NCBI GenBank assembly: GCA_025359265.1
Contig: JANYHB010000056.1
Coordinates: 1 to 34,370, forward strand
Source: Hyphomicrobiales bacterium
GTDB taxonomy: Bacteria; Pseudomonadota; Alphaproteobacteria; Rhizobiales; Aestuariivirgaceae
Reading direction: 5' to 3'
DNA length: 34,370 bases
Part shown: positions 22,198 through 31,957 of the stretch, piece after piece
How positions within the stretch are numbered: position 1 is the first letter of the stretch
Layout of the letters: each line of letters starts with the position of its first letter
Notes under the pieces: generated by a model
Told to the model about the DNA's origin: nothing
Seen by the model: only the letters and a program-made list of their open reading frames with translations
The model's database searches: none
Translations under genes and position numbers: made by a program

Positions 22198-23589
22198 TCA
22201 CGCCGCCCCCATCCTGTTCCAGGCATCCAATCCGGCAATTTTATAGGCTTCGGCAAGTGTTGGATAATTGAAGGTGTTATTCACAAAAAAATCCACTGTT
22301 CCACCCAAATTGATCACCGCCTGGCCGATGTGAATGAGTTCGGTTGCCCCTTCACCCACAATATGGGCACCCAATAAGCGCCGATTTTCCAGCGCGAAGA
22401 TCAATTTCAGAAAGCCTGAGTCAACACCCATGATGTGTCCGCGTGAAGTTTCACGAAACCGCGCAATGCCACATTCATAAGCCACGCCACTTGCTTGCAC
22501 TTGCTGCTCTGATTGCCCAACGGTGGAAATTTCGGGCACAGAATAAATGCCATATGGAAATGTTTCAGGCGGTGGCGGCAGATGAATGCCAAAAGCATGG
22601 CAAGCCGCAACGCGCCCCTGTTCCATGGAAGTGGATGCAAGGCTGGGAAAACCAATTACATCGCCGGCCGCATAAACATGTGCAATATTGGTTTGAAAGG
22701 TGAGAGGGTTTACTTTGATGCGTCCACGAACATCACTTTCAATGCCAATCTTATCCAATCCCAAACTGCCGATGTTCCCGCTGCGCCCGGCGGCATAGAG
22801 CAGGGCATCAGTTTTAACCACGCGCCCGTCAGCCAGAGTAGTCTCGACGGAGGTATTTTTAATGGCAATATCTTTGACATGGCAGCCAAGGCGCACCGTC
22901 ATTCCCCGGTTGCGCATCTGGTGAATTAAATCATCGACCAATTCCTTGTCCACAAAATCCAAAATGGTGTCGCGCGGTTCAATCAAGGTGACCGGAACGT
23001 CAAGTGCTGAAAAGATCGTGGCATATTCAACGCCAATCACACCGCCGCCGATCACCGTTAAGGAGCGCGGCAGGCGTTTCATTTCCAGTATTTCATCGCT
23101 GTCGAAAACAAATTCTGAATTGAAGGCCACATTGTCTGGCCGGTGCGGGTGGGTGCCCACTGAAATGAGGGCATTGGTAAAGCCAACCTCACTCACTTCG
23201 CCCGTTTCTGCAGTAAGCGCAACGGTGTGCGGCCCGATAAACTTGGCCAGAGCGCGAATGTGTTTCACGCCGTTGCGCATGAATTGGTGCTGCAACACCT
23301 CAACTTCATGATTAAGCGTCATGTGCAAGCGTTCAAGCAAATCGCCAGCCGATATATCTTGCTTCACGCGGTATCCACGCCCGTAAAAGCCACGCTCGCG
23401 CCAGCCTGAAAGATTAAGCACCGTTTCTCGAAATGTTTTGGATGGAATGGTGCCCGTGTGCACTGAAACACCGCCCAGCCTGCGGCCTTTGTCCACCACC
23501 AAAACCGTTTTGCCCAGCTTGGCTGATTGCACAGCGGCGCGCCGGCCCGCGGGCCCACTGCCGATTACCAACATGTCATAGCTTGCCAC
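22198..23589 (-). CDS. sthA: Soluble pyridine nucleotide transhydrogenase (SthA/UdhA)
   Basis: A 463-residue flavoprotein that moves hydride between NADPH and NAD+. It has FAD motif GSGPAGRRAAVQSA, and the SthA-type GGVSVHTGTIPSKTFRE in which both positions of the usual redox disulfide are lost (Ser and Thr), fitting a transhydrogenase rather than a disulfide reductase. NAD motif GGGVIGVEYATIF. I chose GTG 23589 (VASYDMLVIGSG) because GGGAG lies 7 nt upstream; an ATG at 23631 would add 14 residues without a clear ribosome site. It is convergent with gor and divergent from the ECF operon. Confidence 0.92.
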   Translation of the reverse strand: MASYDMLVIGSGPAGRRAAVQSAKLGKTVLVVDKGRRLGGVSVHTGTIPSKTFRETVLNLSGWRERGFYGRGYRVKQDISAGDLLERLHMTLNHEVEVLQHQFMRNGVKHIRALAKFIGPHTVALTAETGEVSEVGFTNALISVGTHPHRPDNVAFNSEFVFDSDEILEMKRLPRSLTVIGGGVIGVEYATIFSALDVPVTLIEPRDTILDFVDKELVDDLIHQMRNRGMTVRLGCHVKDIAIKNTSVETTLADGRVVKTDALLYAAGRSGNIGSLGLDKIGIESDVRGRIKVNPLTFQTNIAHVYAAGDVIGFPSLASTSMEQGRVAACHAFGIHLPPPPETFPYGIYSVPEISTVGQSEQQVQASGVAYECGIARFRETSRGHIMGVDSGFLKLIFALENRRLLGAHIVGEGATELIHIGQAVINLGGTVDFFVNNTFNYPTLAEAYKIAGLDAWNRMGAA

Positions 23590-23655
23590 CCAGCAACTCC
23601 CTGAATTGTGATTGTTTAGATTCGACTGCAAACCTGTTACAGCGCTAATGCTACA

Positions 23656-23680
23656 GGAATAATATCGAAAACCACGCGTA
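23656..23680 (+). promoter_or_regulatory. Candidate ECF autoregulated promoter (GGAAT-N16-CGTA)
   Basis: GGAAT (23656-23660), 16 bp, then CGTA (23677-23680), an ECF-type promoter with correct spacing, lying 11 bp before the sigma gene's ATG. The predicted start is within a few bases of the ATG, so the mRNA would have almost no leader. ECF sigma genes often drive themselves in this way. Confidence 0.5.
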
Positions 23681-23691
23681 ACCTTGCCACG

Positions 23692-24207
23692 ATGCCACAG
23701 GACTTCTCAACGCGTATAATTGCCGAAGTGCCGCACTTGCGGCGCTTTGCACGCGGCCTGTGCGGTGATGCCAGTTTGGCTGATGACTTGGTGCAAGATT
23801 GTTTGGAGCGCAGCCTAAAAAAACAGCATCTCTATGATATCCATAGACCTTTGCGAGCCTGGCTTTATGCCATTTTGCGCAATATTCACGTCAGCCAATG
23901 GCGCCGTGCCAGCCAGTTCGGCGTGATGACGGATGTCAGTGACTTGGGCGAACAGCAACCGTCTGTCGCGCCGTTGCAGGAACAAAACCTGTCCATCATG
24001 TTGATCACGCAAGCTTTGGATAAGCTGCCGCAACAGCAGCGCGAAGTTCTGGTGATGATCAGCCTTGAAGAAATGAGCTATAAGGAAGCCGCTGAAATCA
24101 TCGGCGTTCCCATCGGCACCATCATGTCGCGCCTGTCGCGGGCAAGAGCAACTTTACATCAACTTTTAGAGGAGCGCGGAACCATCCATCTGCGTGTGGT
24201 TAAATAA
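23692..24207 (+). CDS. ECF-family RNA polymerase sigma factor
   Basis: A 171-residue sigma-70 family member with only regions 2 and 4. Region 2 runs through FARGLCGDASLADDLVQDCL and LRAWLYAILRNIHVSQWRR; region 4 through LDKLPQQQREVLVMISLEEM and SYKEAAEIIGVPIGTIMSRL. It is followed by a membrane anti-sigma gene with a TAATG overlap. The pairing with a DGELS-type anti-sigma resembles ECF26-like groups; it is not EcfG, which partners NepR. Confidence 0.93.
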   Translation: MPQDFSTRIIAEVPHLRRFARGLCGDASLADDLVQDCLERSLKKQHLYDIHRPLRAWLYAILRNIHVSQWRRASQFGVMTDVSDLGEQQPSVAPLQEQNLSIMLITQALDKLPQQQREVLVMISLEEMSYKEAAEIIGVPIGTIMSRLSRARATLHQLLEERGTIHLRVVK

Positions 24208-24968
24208 TGAACGAGACGGTTTCAAACTGGGCCGTTCACGCCTTTGCGGATGGCGAGCTTTCGGGCACAGAAAAAGCCAATGTGGAGGCTTTGCTTCAGG
24301 GCGATGAAGCCGCGCGGGCGGTGCTGGCTGCAGTGCTTCAGCAAAATACAGCTTTGCACCAGGTCTATGACAACGTGTTGCAGGAGCCAGTGCCCCCGCG
24401 CCTGCGTGCAGCGGCACAGCCGCCGCGTAGGCTGAGCGGCTCACGCGCCCTGATCGCCGCTTCCATGGCCGGATTTTTGGCTTTGGGCGGCGCGCTGGGC
24501 TATTTCGCAGCTGATCACCTGGCGAAGTATCAGGCTTTTGAACTTCCTCAAATTGCCTATCTGGCGCATCAGACTTTCGCCAGTGAAGTGAAACATCCAG
24601 TCGAAGTGGCGGCAGCCGAACAAGATCATTTGCAAAAGTGGCTTTCCAAACGCGTGGGACAGCAAATCAAAATTCCTGATTTGACGGCGCAAGGCTACAC
24701 TCTTTTGGGCGGCCGCTTACTGGCTGAAAGTGAAGGCCCGGCGGGGCAGCTGATGTATGAAACTGCTGATAAGCAGCGCTTGACGGTTTTTCTGACCGAA
24801 AATGCGGGCGGCGTGGAATCGGCGCTGCGGTTAGAGCAGCACGGCAATCTGGTCACCTGCTATTGGCGCGATGGCAAGTTGGCCATGGCAGTCACCAGCG
24901 CCCTGCCGCGCGATGACATGATGAACCTGGCGCGGAGCATTTACGATAAGATGGAAGCCAAAAGCTGA
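24207..24968 (+). CDS. Membrane anti-sigma factor for the adjacent ECF sigma
   Basis: A 253-residue protein. The N-terminal cytoplasmic part carries WAVHAFADGELSGTEKANVE, the [LV]HAxxDGEL motif common in ECF anti-sigma factors. The CxxC zinc motif is missing, so it is a non-ZAS form. One transmembrane helix at about residues 79-100 (ALIAASMAGFLALGGALGYF) leads to a periplasmic domain of about 150 residues, probably the signal receiver. Overlap with the sigma gene gives coupled synthesis. The inducing stress is unknown. Confidence 0.88.
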   Translation: MNETVSNWAVHAFADGELSGTEKANVEALLQGDEAARAVLAAVLQQNTALHQVYDNVLQEPVPPRLRAAAQPPRRLSGSRALIAASMAGFLALGGALGYFAADHLAKYQAFELPQIAYLAHQTFASEVKHPVEVAAAEQDHLQKWLSKRVGQQIKIPDLTAQGYTLLGGRLLAESEGPAGQLMYETADKQRLTVFLTENAGGVESALRLEQHGNLVTCYWRDGKLAMAVTSALPRDDMMNLARSIYDKMEAKS

Positions 24969-25021
24969 GGTTGTTGAACTGGGCTTTCGCAAAGCAGGGG
25001 GCTCTGATATGAGCCGACGCC

Positions 25022-27940
25022 ATGACCGAAGCAGCCGCCCCAAAGAAAACTGACCGTTACCGCGAAACTGTATTTTTGCCGAAAACCGACTTTCCGATGA
25101 AAGCCGGCCTGCCGCAGAAAGAGCCGGAAATTTTGAAGCGCTGGGCAGATATGAACCTCTTCGGCAAGCTGCGCGAAGATGCCAAAGGTCGCGAGAAATT
25201 CGTGCTGCATGATGGCCCGCCCTACGCCAATGGCAACATTCACATCGGCCATGCGCTCAACAAAATCTTGAAGGATTTAGTGGTGCGCGGCGCACAAATG
25301 TCAGGCAAGGACGCTAATTATGTGCCGGGCTGGGATTGCCATGGCCTGCCTATCGAATGGAAAATTGAAGAGCAATACCGCGCCAAGGGCCAGAACAAGG
25401 ACGCCATCCCGATCAATGAATTCCGCAAGGAATGCCGCGACTTTGCCCAAGGCTGGGTGGATGTTCAACGTGAGGAATTCAAGCGCCTGGGCGTTGAGGG
25501 CGATTGGGATAATCCTTACCTCACCATGAACTACAAAGCCGAAGCCATCATCGCGCGCGAGCTGTTGAAATTTGCAGGCGATGGCCAGCTCTATCGCGGC
25601 TCAAAGCCCGTCATGTGGAGCGTGGTAGAAAAAACCGCGCTGGCCGAGGCGGAGGTAGAATATGCCGACATCGAAGTTGATACGATCTTCGTGAAATTTC
25701 CGGTGAGTGCAACTGGAACAATCAGCGGTGCAACCGATATGGTTGAATTAGGCAAGATCAGAGCGTTGATCGAATCTGCATCAGTGTTGGCCTGGACTAC
25801 AACGCCATGGACGATTCCAGGGAATCGTGCGTTGAGTTTTTCTTCTGGCATTGAGTACTCACTATTTGAAGTAACAGTTGCACCGAGCAGTGGTCTTGCA
25901 AATGTTGGCGAGCGATTAATTGTTGCCGACAAACTTGCGGCAGATGTTGCCAAGACTGTTGGCCTTGAGTGGAAGAAATTGTTTAAATTGGATACCGGAT
26001 TTTGGACCCTGCCGGTAAAGGGATTTGAGTGCGTTCATCCACTTTCCGATTCCGGATTTGATTTTAGGGTGCCTCTCCTCGATGGCGATCACGTCACCGA
26101 TGATGCAGGCACGGGTTTTGTGCACACCGCACCTTCTCATGGTGCGGATGACTACAATGTTTGGATCGCTAATCAGAAGCTCTTGCGTGAACGCGGCATT
26201 GACGACACTGTTCCAACCCCCGTCGATGAAAACGGTTTCTATACCAAGGAAGCACCGGGCTTCGAGGGCGTTCGCGTTATCGATCAATATGGCAAATGGA
26301 AAGATGCAAATGCGCGTGTGATTGCGGAGTTGGATAGGGCAGGCATGTTGCTCGCCAAGAAGCCACAGAAGGTAAACTACCCCCATTCTTGGCGCTCCAA
26401 GAAGCCGATCATCTTCCGCAACACGCCGCAGTGGTTCATCTCGATGGACGCGGGCAAGCTGCGCGAGAAGGCACTGGCCGCCATCGAGCAAACCGAATTC
26501 TTCCCGCCAGCTGGCAAGAACCGTTTGCGCGGCATGATTGAGTCTCGCCCTGATTGGGTAATCTCGCGCCAGCGCGCCTGGGGCGTGCCCATCGTGGTTT
26601 TCGTCAATAAGAAAACAGACGAAATTCTCAATGATAACAAAGTGAACCAGCGTATCTATGATTCATTTTTTGAACAGGGTGCAGACGCTTGGTATGCCGA
26701 AGGAGCTGCCCAAAAATTCTTGGGCACCGAGCACAAGACCGAGGACTTCGAGCAAGTGCGCGACATTCTCGACGTGTGGTTTGACTCTGGCTGCACTCAT
26801 GCTTTCGTTCTCGAAGAACGCCCTGATCTCAAATGGCCGGCCGACGTTTATCTCGAAGGTTCAGACCAGCATCGCGGCTGGTTCCATTCTTCGCTGCTGG
26901 AAAGTTGCGGCACGCGTGGCCGCGCACCCTACGACCAAGTGATCACCCACGGCTTCACCTTGGCCGAAGATGGCCGCAAAATGTCGAAATCCCTGGGCAA
27001 TACCACCGTGCCGCAAGAGGTGATCAAGAATTCCGGAGCCGATATCCTTCGCCTCTGGGTGGCCACCTGTGATTACTCAGACGACATGCGCATCGGCCCT
27101 GAGATTTTGAAATCCGCCACCGAAAATTATCGCAAGCTGCGCAACACCTTTCGCTATCTGCTCGGCGCGCTGGATGGATTCAGCGACCGCGAAAAAATCA
27201 CCCCCGCAAAAATGCCGGAGCTGGAGCGTTACATTCTGCACAAGCTCGCCGAACTGGGGCAGGGCGTGGCCGAAGCTCACAAGGCCTATGACTACAAGCG
27301 CGCCTGCGCGTTGCTCACCAATTTCATGAATGTGGAATTGTCGAGCTTCTATTTCGACATCAGAAAAGACGCGCTCTATTGCGATCCGCTGTCGTCGGTG
27401 AAGCGGTGCTCCACCCGCACGGTGATGAATGAACTGTTCCACTGCCTCACCACCTGGTGGGCACCGGTTCTGGTGTTCACCATGGAAGAAGTGTGGTTGC
27501 AGCGTTACAATGATGCAGGCTCATCAGTGCATCTGATGCAATTTGCAAAGCCGCCCACCGAATGGCGCGATGAGGCGTTGTCTGGTAAATGGGCTGGCCT
27601 CCGCAAGGTGCGCAGCAACGTCACCGCTGCATTGGAATTTGAGCGCGCTAGCAAGGTGATCGGTTCCTCGCTGGAGGCAGCGCCCGAAGTGTGGATCAAC
27701 GATGCCTCTGATCTGGCGGCAGTTCAGTCTGTGGATTTTGCTGAAGTCTGCATCACCTCGGCCATCACAGTGAAGCATGGTCCCGACGTCGTTACCGTCA
27801 ATAAAGCCCAAGGTGCCAAATGCGCCCGCTCGTGGAAAATCTCCACAGACATCGGCCAAGACAAAGACTTTCCTGATATCACCCCGCGTGATGCCGCCGC
27901 CGTGCGCGAATGGCAAACCCGCTTCGGAAAGACAATTTGA
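25022..27940 (+). CDS. ileS: Isoleucyl-tRNA synthetase
   Basis: A 972-residue class Ia synthetase. HIGH motif in [15 protein letters not shown] (about residues 67-80), editing domain at about 200-400 with [16 protein letters not shown] and [16 protein letters not shown], and KMSKS at 653-657 in [10 protein letters not shown]. The C-terminal zinc knuckle is degenerate (KCARSWKIS, no later Cys pair), as often in Rhizobiales. The editing region has lower GC and different codon choice than the rest of the gene (see findings). Its last bases overlap the probable TTG start of lspA. Confidence 0.97.
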   Translation: MTEAAAPKKTDRYRETVFLPKTDFPMKAGLPQKEPEILKRWADMNLFGKLREDAKGREKFVLHDGPPYANGNIHIGHALNKILKDLVVRGAQMSGKDANYVPGWDCHGLPIEWKIEEQYRAKGQNKDAIPINEFRKECRDFAQGWVDVQREEFKRLGVEGDWDNPYLTMNYKAEAIIARELLKFAGDGQLYRGSKPVMWSVVEKTALAEAEVEYADIEVDTIFVKFPVSATGTISGATDMVELGKIRALIESASVLAWTTTPWTIPGNRALSFSSGIEYSLFEVTVAPSSGLANVGERLIVADKLAADVAKTVGLEWKKLFKLDTGFWTLPVKGFECVHPLSDSGFDFRVPLLDGDHVTDDAGTGFVHTAPSHGADDYNVWIANQKLLRERGIDDTVPTPVDENGFYTKEAPGFEGVRVIDQYGKWKDANARVIAELDRAGMLLAKKPQKVNYPHSWRSKKPIIFRNTPQWFISMDAGKLREKALAAIEQTEFFPPAGKNRLRGMIESRPDWVISRQRAWGVPIVVFVNKKTDEILNDNKVNQRIYDSFFEQGADAWYAEGAAQKFLGTEHKTEDFEQVRDILDVWFDSGCTHAFVLEERPDLKWPADVYLEGSDQHRGWFHSSLLESCGTRGRAPYDQVITHGFTLAEDGRKMSKSLGNTTVPQEVIKNSGADILRLWVATCDYSDDMRIGPEILKSATENYRKLRNTFRYLLGALDGFSDREKITPAKMPELERYILHKLAELGQGVAEAHKAYDYKRACALLTNFMNVELSSFYFDIRKDALYCDPLSSVKRCSTRTVMNELFHCLTTWWAPVLVFTMEEVWLQRYNDAGSSVHLMQFAKPPTEWRDEALSGKWAGLRKVRSNVTAALEFERASKVIGSSLEAAPEVWINDASDLAAVQSVDFAEVCITSAITVKHGPDVVTVNKAQGAKCARSWKISTDIGQDKDFPDITPRDAAAVREWQTRFGKTI

Positions 27941-28434
27941 AAATCAGTCGCATCTGGGGCCCGCTCACAGCGCTTGGCCTTGCCCTGGCGGCCCTGAGCT
28001 TTGGCCTTGATCAAACCGTCAAATGGTGGCTGCTCACCGTCGTCAACATGCCTGAGCGTCAGCACATAAGCGTGGCCCCCTTCTTTGACCTCACCATGGC
28101 GTGGAACCGCGGTGTGTCTTACGGCCTGCTCACCACACATACGCAAGGCCTTCTGATCGGGGTGAGCCTCTTGATCTGTGCCGTGCTCTGGATGTGGGCG
28201 GCTCGCACTCCCCGCCCGCTCACCGCTGCGGCTCTGGGCCTGATCATGGGCGGTGCCCTTTCCAATGCTCTTGATCGGTTTGTACACGGGGCCGTGGCCG
28301 ATTTCTTTTATTTCCACTTCGAAGGGTTGAATTTCGCCCTGCTGAACTTTGTTTTTAACCCTGCTGACGTTGCGATAGTTGCTGGCGTCGGCTTATTGCT
28401 ATATGAATCAGTGTTAGAGCCCAAATTAAATTGA
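27937..28434 (+). CDS. lspA: Lipoprotein signal peptidase (LspA)
   Basis: A signal peptidase II of about 165 residues that cleaves prolipoproteins in the inner membrane. Four transmembrane segments are visible. Catalytic aspartates are in ALSNALDRF and [11 protein letters not shown], and [10 protein letters not shown] matches the conserved WNxGxxFG. I chose TTG 27937, which overlaps the ileS stop by 4 bp (TTGA) with GGAAAG upstream and places the first transmembrane helix at the usual distance. An ATG at 27910 inside ileS is the alternative. A lipoprotein gene follows. Confidence 0.92.
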   Translation: MKISRIWGPLTALGLALAALSFGLDQTVKWWLLTVVNMPERQHISVAPFFDLTMAWNRGVSYGLLTTHTQGLLIGVSLLICAVLWMWAARTPRPLTAAALGLIMGGALSNALDRFVHGAVADFFYFHFEGLNFALLNFVFNPADVAIVAGVGLLLYESVLEPKLN

Positions 28435-28495
28435 GCCACGGATTTGCCCCATTCTTCATGAAAGAGGCGCTTCCCATCGGGTATAGGAAAAGCAC

Positions 28496-28990
28496 TTGCG
28501 ATTTGAACGTTTAAAACACTTCAGTGTTGGCATGGGCCTCTGCGTGGCCTTGTCGGGCTGTTCTGCAGGCGCAAACTTGTTGGGCCTGAACAGCAAGGCT
28601 GATGTTCCCCAAGCCATAAACGTGCCCGTGGGCAACAGCTTGGCCTTGCCACCTGATTTACAGTTGGCTGTGCCAAACCAAACCAACGATGCTTATCGCC
28701 CCAATGGCTATGTGGAACCCATCACCCAAGCCAGCGCCAACACCGGGCCCCAAGCCACAGAAAATATATACGCCTATAAAGAACCCACCGAAGTCACCTC
28801 AGACGTATTTGCCAAATACGGCGTTTCGCGTTTCAAGCCCAACGGCAAACTCAAAACCCTGGCGGAGATGAAGGATGAGCTGCGCAAGCGTGTATTCGCA
28901 AAAAAGCGCCAAGCCAACGCTAATTATGGTACGATTGGCAATTTGGGCAAGGTAATAAGCGGGCAAGACGAGATTATCATGAAGCCATAG
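28496..28990 (+). CDS. Lipoprotein (DUF3035-like, possible outer-membrane assembly factor)
   Basis: A 164-residue lipoprotein starting TTG, with AGGAAA 7-8 nt upstream. The signal peptide ends in the lipobox VALSGC (Cys22). The mature part begins with a disordered Pro/Asn-rich region containing PVGNSLALPPDLQLAVP, the xPLxLPPD pattern of DUF3035, a family described as BamF-like in alphaproteobacteria. The ATG at 28532 would leave a signal peptide too short. Position after lspA is typical of this locus in Rhizobiales. BAM association is an inference. Confidence 0.8.
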   Translation: MRFERLKHFSVGMGLCVALSGCSAGANLLGLNSKADVPQAINVPVGNSLALPPDLQLAVPNQTNDAYRPNGYVEPITQASANTGPQATENIYAYKEPTEVTSDVFAKYGVSRFKPNGKLKTLAEMKDELRKRVFAKKRQANANYGTIGNLGKVISGQDEIIMKP

Positions 28991-29033
28991 TGGGCTGGTT
29001 CACCAAGCGGCTTTGGTTTAGTAAGCTGATCAC

Positions 29034-30758
29034 ATGCGAATCCGTAAGCTATCTGAAGGCACCATCAACCGCATCGCCGCTGGCGAAGTGCTGGAGCGCC
29101 CGGCCAGCGCGGTGAAGGAACTCGTCGAAAACGCCATTGATGCCGGAGCCACGCAAATTGATGTGGTTTTTCGCGGCGGCGGCAAGAGCCTGATCCGCGT
29201 CACTGATAACGGCTGTGGCATGGAAAAGGATGATATGCATTTAGCCCTTCAACGCCATGCCACCTCTAAACTCCAAGATGATGCTTTGATCAATATATCC
29301 ACGCTGGGTTTTCGCGGTGAGGCTCTGCCATCGATAGCTTCGGTCTCACGCTTTTCAATGACCTCGCGTTCTCGCGGCATGCCAGATGCATTTGAAGTAA
29401 GCGTTGAAGCGGGGCACTTTTCAAAACCAGTTCCAGCGCGATTGCACGAAGGGACTGAGATCACCGTGCGAGACTTGTTTTATGCCACGCCAGCGCGCCT
29501 GAAATTCCTCAAGTCAGATCGCAGCGAAACTACAGAAGCTGTTGATGTGGTGAGAAGATTGGCTCTTGCTCATGCGGGCATTGGTTTCACCGTTGTCACC
29601 GAAGAGCGGCAGTGGCTCAATACTCCGGCAAACGAAAGTCCCAGGGCACGTGTATCGCGTTTGCTTGGGCCAGAGTTCATGGCCAATGCGTTGCAAATCA
29701 ATTATGTCGGCGAAGATTTTTCCATCGACGGTTTCGCCAGTTTGCCAACTTATGCGCGGGGCAACGGCGCGCAGCAATTCGCCTTTGTGAACGGCAGGCC
29801 AGTGCGCGATAAGTTGATCGCCGGCGCCATCAAGGGCGCCTACTCCGATGTGTTGCCGCCTGGTCGTTTTCCCGCACTCGTAATGTTCATAGACTGCGCT
29901 GCAGACCGTGTGGATGTGAATGTCCACCCCGCCAAAACCGAAGTGCGTTTCCGCGAAGCAAGCCAGATGCGCAGCGCAATCATAGCCGCCATCAGGGCCC
30001 CTTTGGCCACGGCGGGGGCAAAACCCGACGCCCGTAAATCTTTATCAGCGTTGCGCGCCTTCTCGCAAACCACTTGGCAACCGCTTTCATTTTCGCCGCA
30101 CATCGCTCAAACAGTGCTTGATTTGCCTATGCCGGTGCAGGGCTTCAGTGAAGAGGCAACAGCACAACCCGCGTTTGACTATCCCATGGGCATGGCACGG
30201 GCCCAACTGCATGATGCTTTCATCGTGGCGCAAACAGCAAATGGTTTTATGTTAGTTGACCAACATGCTGCCCATGAACGTATCGTGTATGAGCGATTGA
30301 AAGCTGAAAGCGCCACAGGTGGCGTGCAGGTTCAACCATTACTGGTGCCGCAGGTGGTGGAGATGGATGCCGTATCAGTTGCAGCCATTGCTTCGTTGCA
30401 GGATGAATTGGCGAACCTTGGCCTGAAACTTGAAACTTTTGGCGAAACTGCCGTATTGGTGCGTGAAATTCCGGCCGCACTTTCAAAAGCCAATATCGGC
30501 GCTTTGGTCAAAGCAATTGCGGATGATGTGGCAGAGCAGGGCCAAAGCCAATGGGTGCAGGAACGGATGAACCACATCCTCGCCACCATGGCCTGCCACT
30601 ATTCGGTGCGGGCAGGGCGCAGCTTGCGCATTGATGAAATGAATGCATTGCTGCGCGAAATGGAGCGCACCCCCAATGCCGGACAGTGTAACCACGGGCG
30701 GCCCACTTTCATTGCCCTTAATATGAAAGACATTGAACGGCTGTTTGGCCGCACTTAG
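29034..30758 (+). CDS. mutL: DNA mismatch repair protein MutL
   Basis: A 574-residue GHKL ATPase. N-terminal motifs are AAGEVLERPASAVKELVENA, DNGCGM, HATSKL and TLGFRGEALPSIASV. The C-terminal endonuclease motif DQHA-x2-E-x4-E is present at about residue 409 (VDQHAAHERIVYE) and CNHGRPTF at the end supplies another metal-site motif, so this is a nicking MutL, as expected where MutH is absent. Its 3' end overlaps the 3' end of the convergent rsmD by 4 bp. Confidence 0.96.
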   Translation: MRIRKLSEGTINRIAAGEVLERPASAVKELVENAIDAGATQIDVVFRGGGKSLIRVTDNGCGMEKDDMHLALQRHATSKLQDDALINISTLGFRGEALPSIASVSRFSMTSRSRGMPDAFEVSVEAGHFSKPVPARLHEGTEITVRDLFYATPARLKFLKSDRSETTEAVDVVRRLALAHAGIGFTVVTEERQWLNTPANESPRARVSRLLGPEFMANALQINYVGEDFSIDGFASLPTYARGNGAQQFAFVNGRPVRDKLIAGAIKGAYSDVLPPGRFPALVMFIDCAADRVDVNVHPAKTEVRFREASQMRSAIIAAIRAPLATAGAKPDARKSLSALRAFSQTTWQPLSFSPHIAQTVLDLPMPVQGFSEEATAQPAFDYPMGMARAQLHDAFIVAQTANGFMLVDQHAAHERIVYERLKAESATGGVQVQPLLVPQVVEMDAVSVAAIASLQDELANLGLKLETFGETAVLVREIPAALSKANIGALVKAIADDVAEQGQSQWVQERMNHILATMACHYSVRAGRSLRIDEMNALLREMERTPNAGQCNHGRPTFIALNMKDIERLFGRT

Positions 30759-31312
30759 GTGTGCCGGTAAAACCGCACTTGCGTGTCGCCATATTCGCGT
30801 TTGTCGAGAAGTTCCAGTCCGGATATTTCTGCCAACAAACTGCGGCTTGCTTCTTCCAATACCACAATTCCATCAGGCATTAACCAGCCCCCGCCAAGCA
30901 CCGAGACGAGAGCTTTTTCGCCCAAACCCATGCTATAGGGTGGATCAGCAAACACCAATCCATAAGGTGTGTGTGGTGCACATGGCCCCAAACCCGCAGC
31001 GTCGCGCCGCCAGATGCGCGTTTGCCCAAGCACGCCGCAAGCGTCGGCATTGGCACGGATGACACCCCGAGCGCTCGCATCTTCATCCACAAAGCAGCAG
31101 AATTTAGCCCCGCGTGAAACCGCCTCCAAGCCCAACGCCCCGGTGCCTGCGAATAGGTCTAACACCCGCGTCTCTTCCAAGGTGAAGCCATCAATGCCAT
31201 GCGCCAGAATGTTGAATATGGATTCGCGCACGCGGTCAGATGTTGGCCGCGTAGCCCCACTGGCAGGGCCCTTGATTTCTCGCCCTTTGAACTTTCCGGC
31301 CACAATGCGCAT
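30755..31312 (-). CDS. rsmD: 16S rRNA (guanine966-N2)-methyltransferase RsmD
   Basis: A 185-residue methyltransferase that makes m2G966 of 16S rRNA. SAM motif LDLFAGTGALGLEA (about 51-64) and catalytic DPPY (123-126) are both seen; the start MRIVAGKFKGREI and TRPTSDRVRESIFNIL are RsmD signatures. It is convergent with mutL and divergent from tadA across only 45 bp, so the two promoters must overlap. Confidence 0.95.
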   Translation of the reverse strand: MRIVAGKFKGREIKGPASGATRPTSDRVRESIFNILAHGIDGFTLEETRVLDLFAGTGALGLEAVSRGAKFCCFVDEDASARGVIRANADACGVLGQTRIWRRDAAGLGPCAPHTPYGLVFADPPYSMGLGEKALVSVLGGGWLMPDGIVVLEEASRSLLAEISGLELLDKREYGDTQVRFYRHT

Positions 31313-31357
31313 AACAGCGTTTCAACCATCCCTAAAAACCGCTAATCCTCTGCCACG

Positions 31358-31813
31358 ATGAAGCAGAAACTGCCAGAGCCGATGTTGCAAGCCTTAGCAG
31401 AAGCTGAAGCTGCTGCCGCGCGAGGGGAAGTGCCAGTGGGTGCCGTCATCGTTTCTCCGGCGGGCGAAATTATTGCAAGCGCAGGCAACCGCACTTTGCA
31501 ACACAAAGACCCCACCGCCCATGCCGAGCTGCTGGCCATTCGCCAGGCGGCACAAGGGGTTGGCAGCGAACGCCTGATGAACTGCGACATCTATGTTACG
31601 CTGGAGCCTTGCGCCATGTGCGCCGCCGCCATTTCCTTTGCCCGAATAAGACGAGTCTATTTCGCGGCCAGCGATGAGAAAATGGGCGCTGTGGAAAATG
31701 GGTTGCGATTTTTCAACCATCCCACCTGCCATCATGTGCCGGAAGTCTACAGCGGCATTGGCGAAACGGCAGCGCAATCTCTGCTCATTAACTTTTTTAG
31801 ACTTCGCCGCTAA
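31358..31813 (+). CDS. tadA: tRNA-specific adenosine deaminase
   Basis: A 151-residue zinc deaminase that converts A34 to inosine in tRNA-Arg(ACG). The catalytic HAE is at His55/Glu57 (PTAHAELLA), and zinc cysteines are 85 and 88 in EPCAMC. The N-terminal AAARGEVPVGAVIV is typical. Length matches TadA. No terminator of note follows; 120 bp lie before the convergent purD. Confidence 0.96.
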   Translation: MKQKLPEPMLQALAEAEAAAARGEVPVGAVIVSPAGEIIASAGNRTLQHKDPTAHAELLAIRQAAQGVGSERLMNCDIYVTLEPCAMCAAAISFARIRRVYFAASDEKMGAVENGLRFFNHPTCHHVPEVYSGIGETAAQSLLINFFRLRR

Positions 31814-31915
31814 CAAGTCATGCAGTCAAAAATTTTTCGGCCTTCTTGAAGTTTCAAATTGCGACACGCAGATTTCGCCATGCCGCTGGACAAATTTCAA
31901 CGCCCAATTCACTTT

Positions 31916-31957
31916 ATTTTGCAATGGCCCGCCATCATTTTGCAATGGCCCGCCATC
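31916..31957. repeat. Perfect 21-bp tandem duplication at the 3' end of purD
   Basis: Two identical 21-bp units (31916-31936 and 31937-31957) each read on the minus strand as TGGCGGGCCATTGCAAAA followed by a stop. The first copy read ends the protein with WRAIAK and TGA; the second repeats WRAIAK and ends TAA. A simple slip or tandem duplication spanning the stop codon. Confidence 0.9.

Noticed and set aside
23692-24968. The ECF sigma as the EcfG that reads the promoter at 5471
   Set aside because: EcfG is encoded with NepR/PhyR, whereas this sigma is coupled to a transmembrane DGELS-type anti-sigma.
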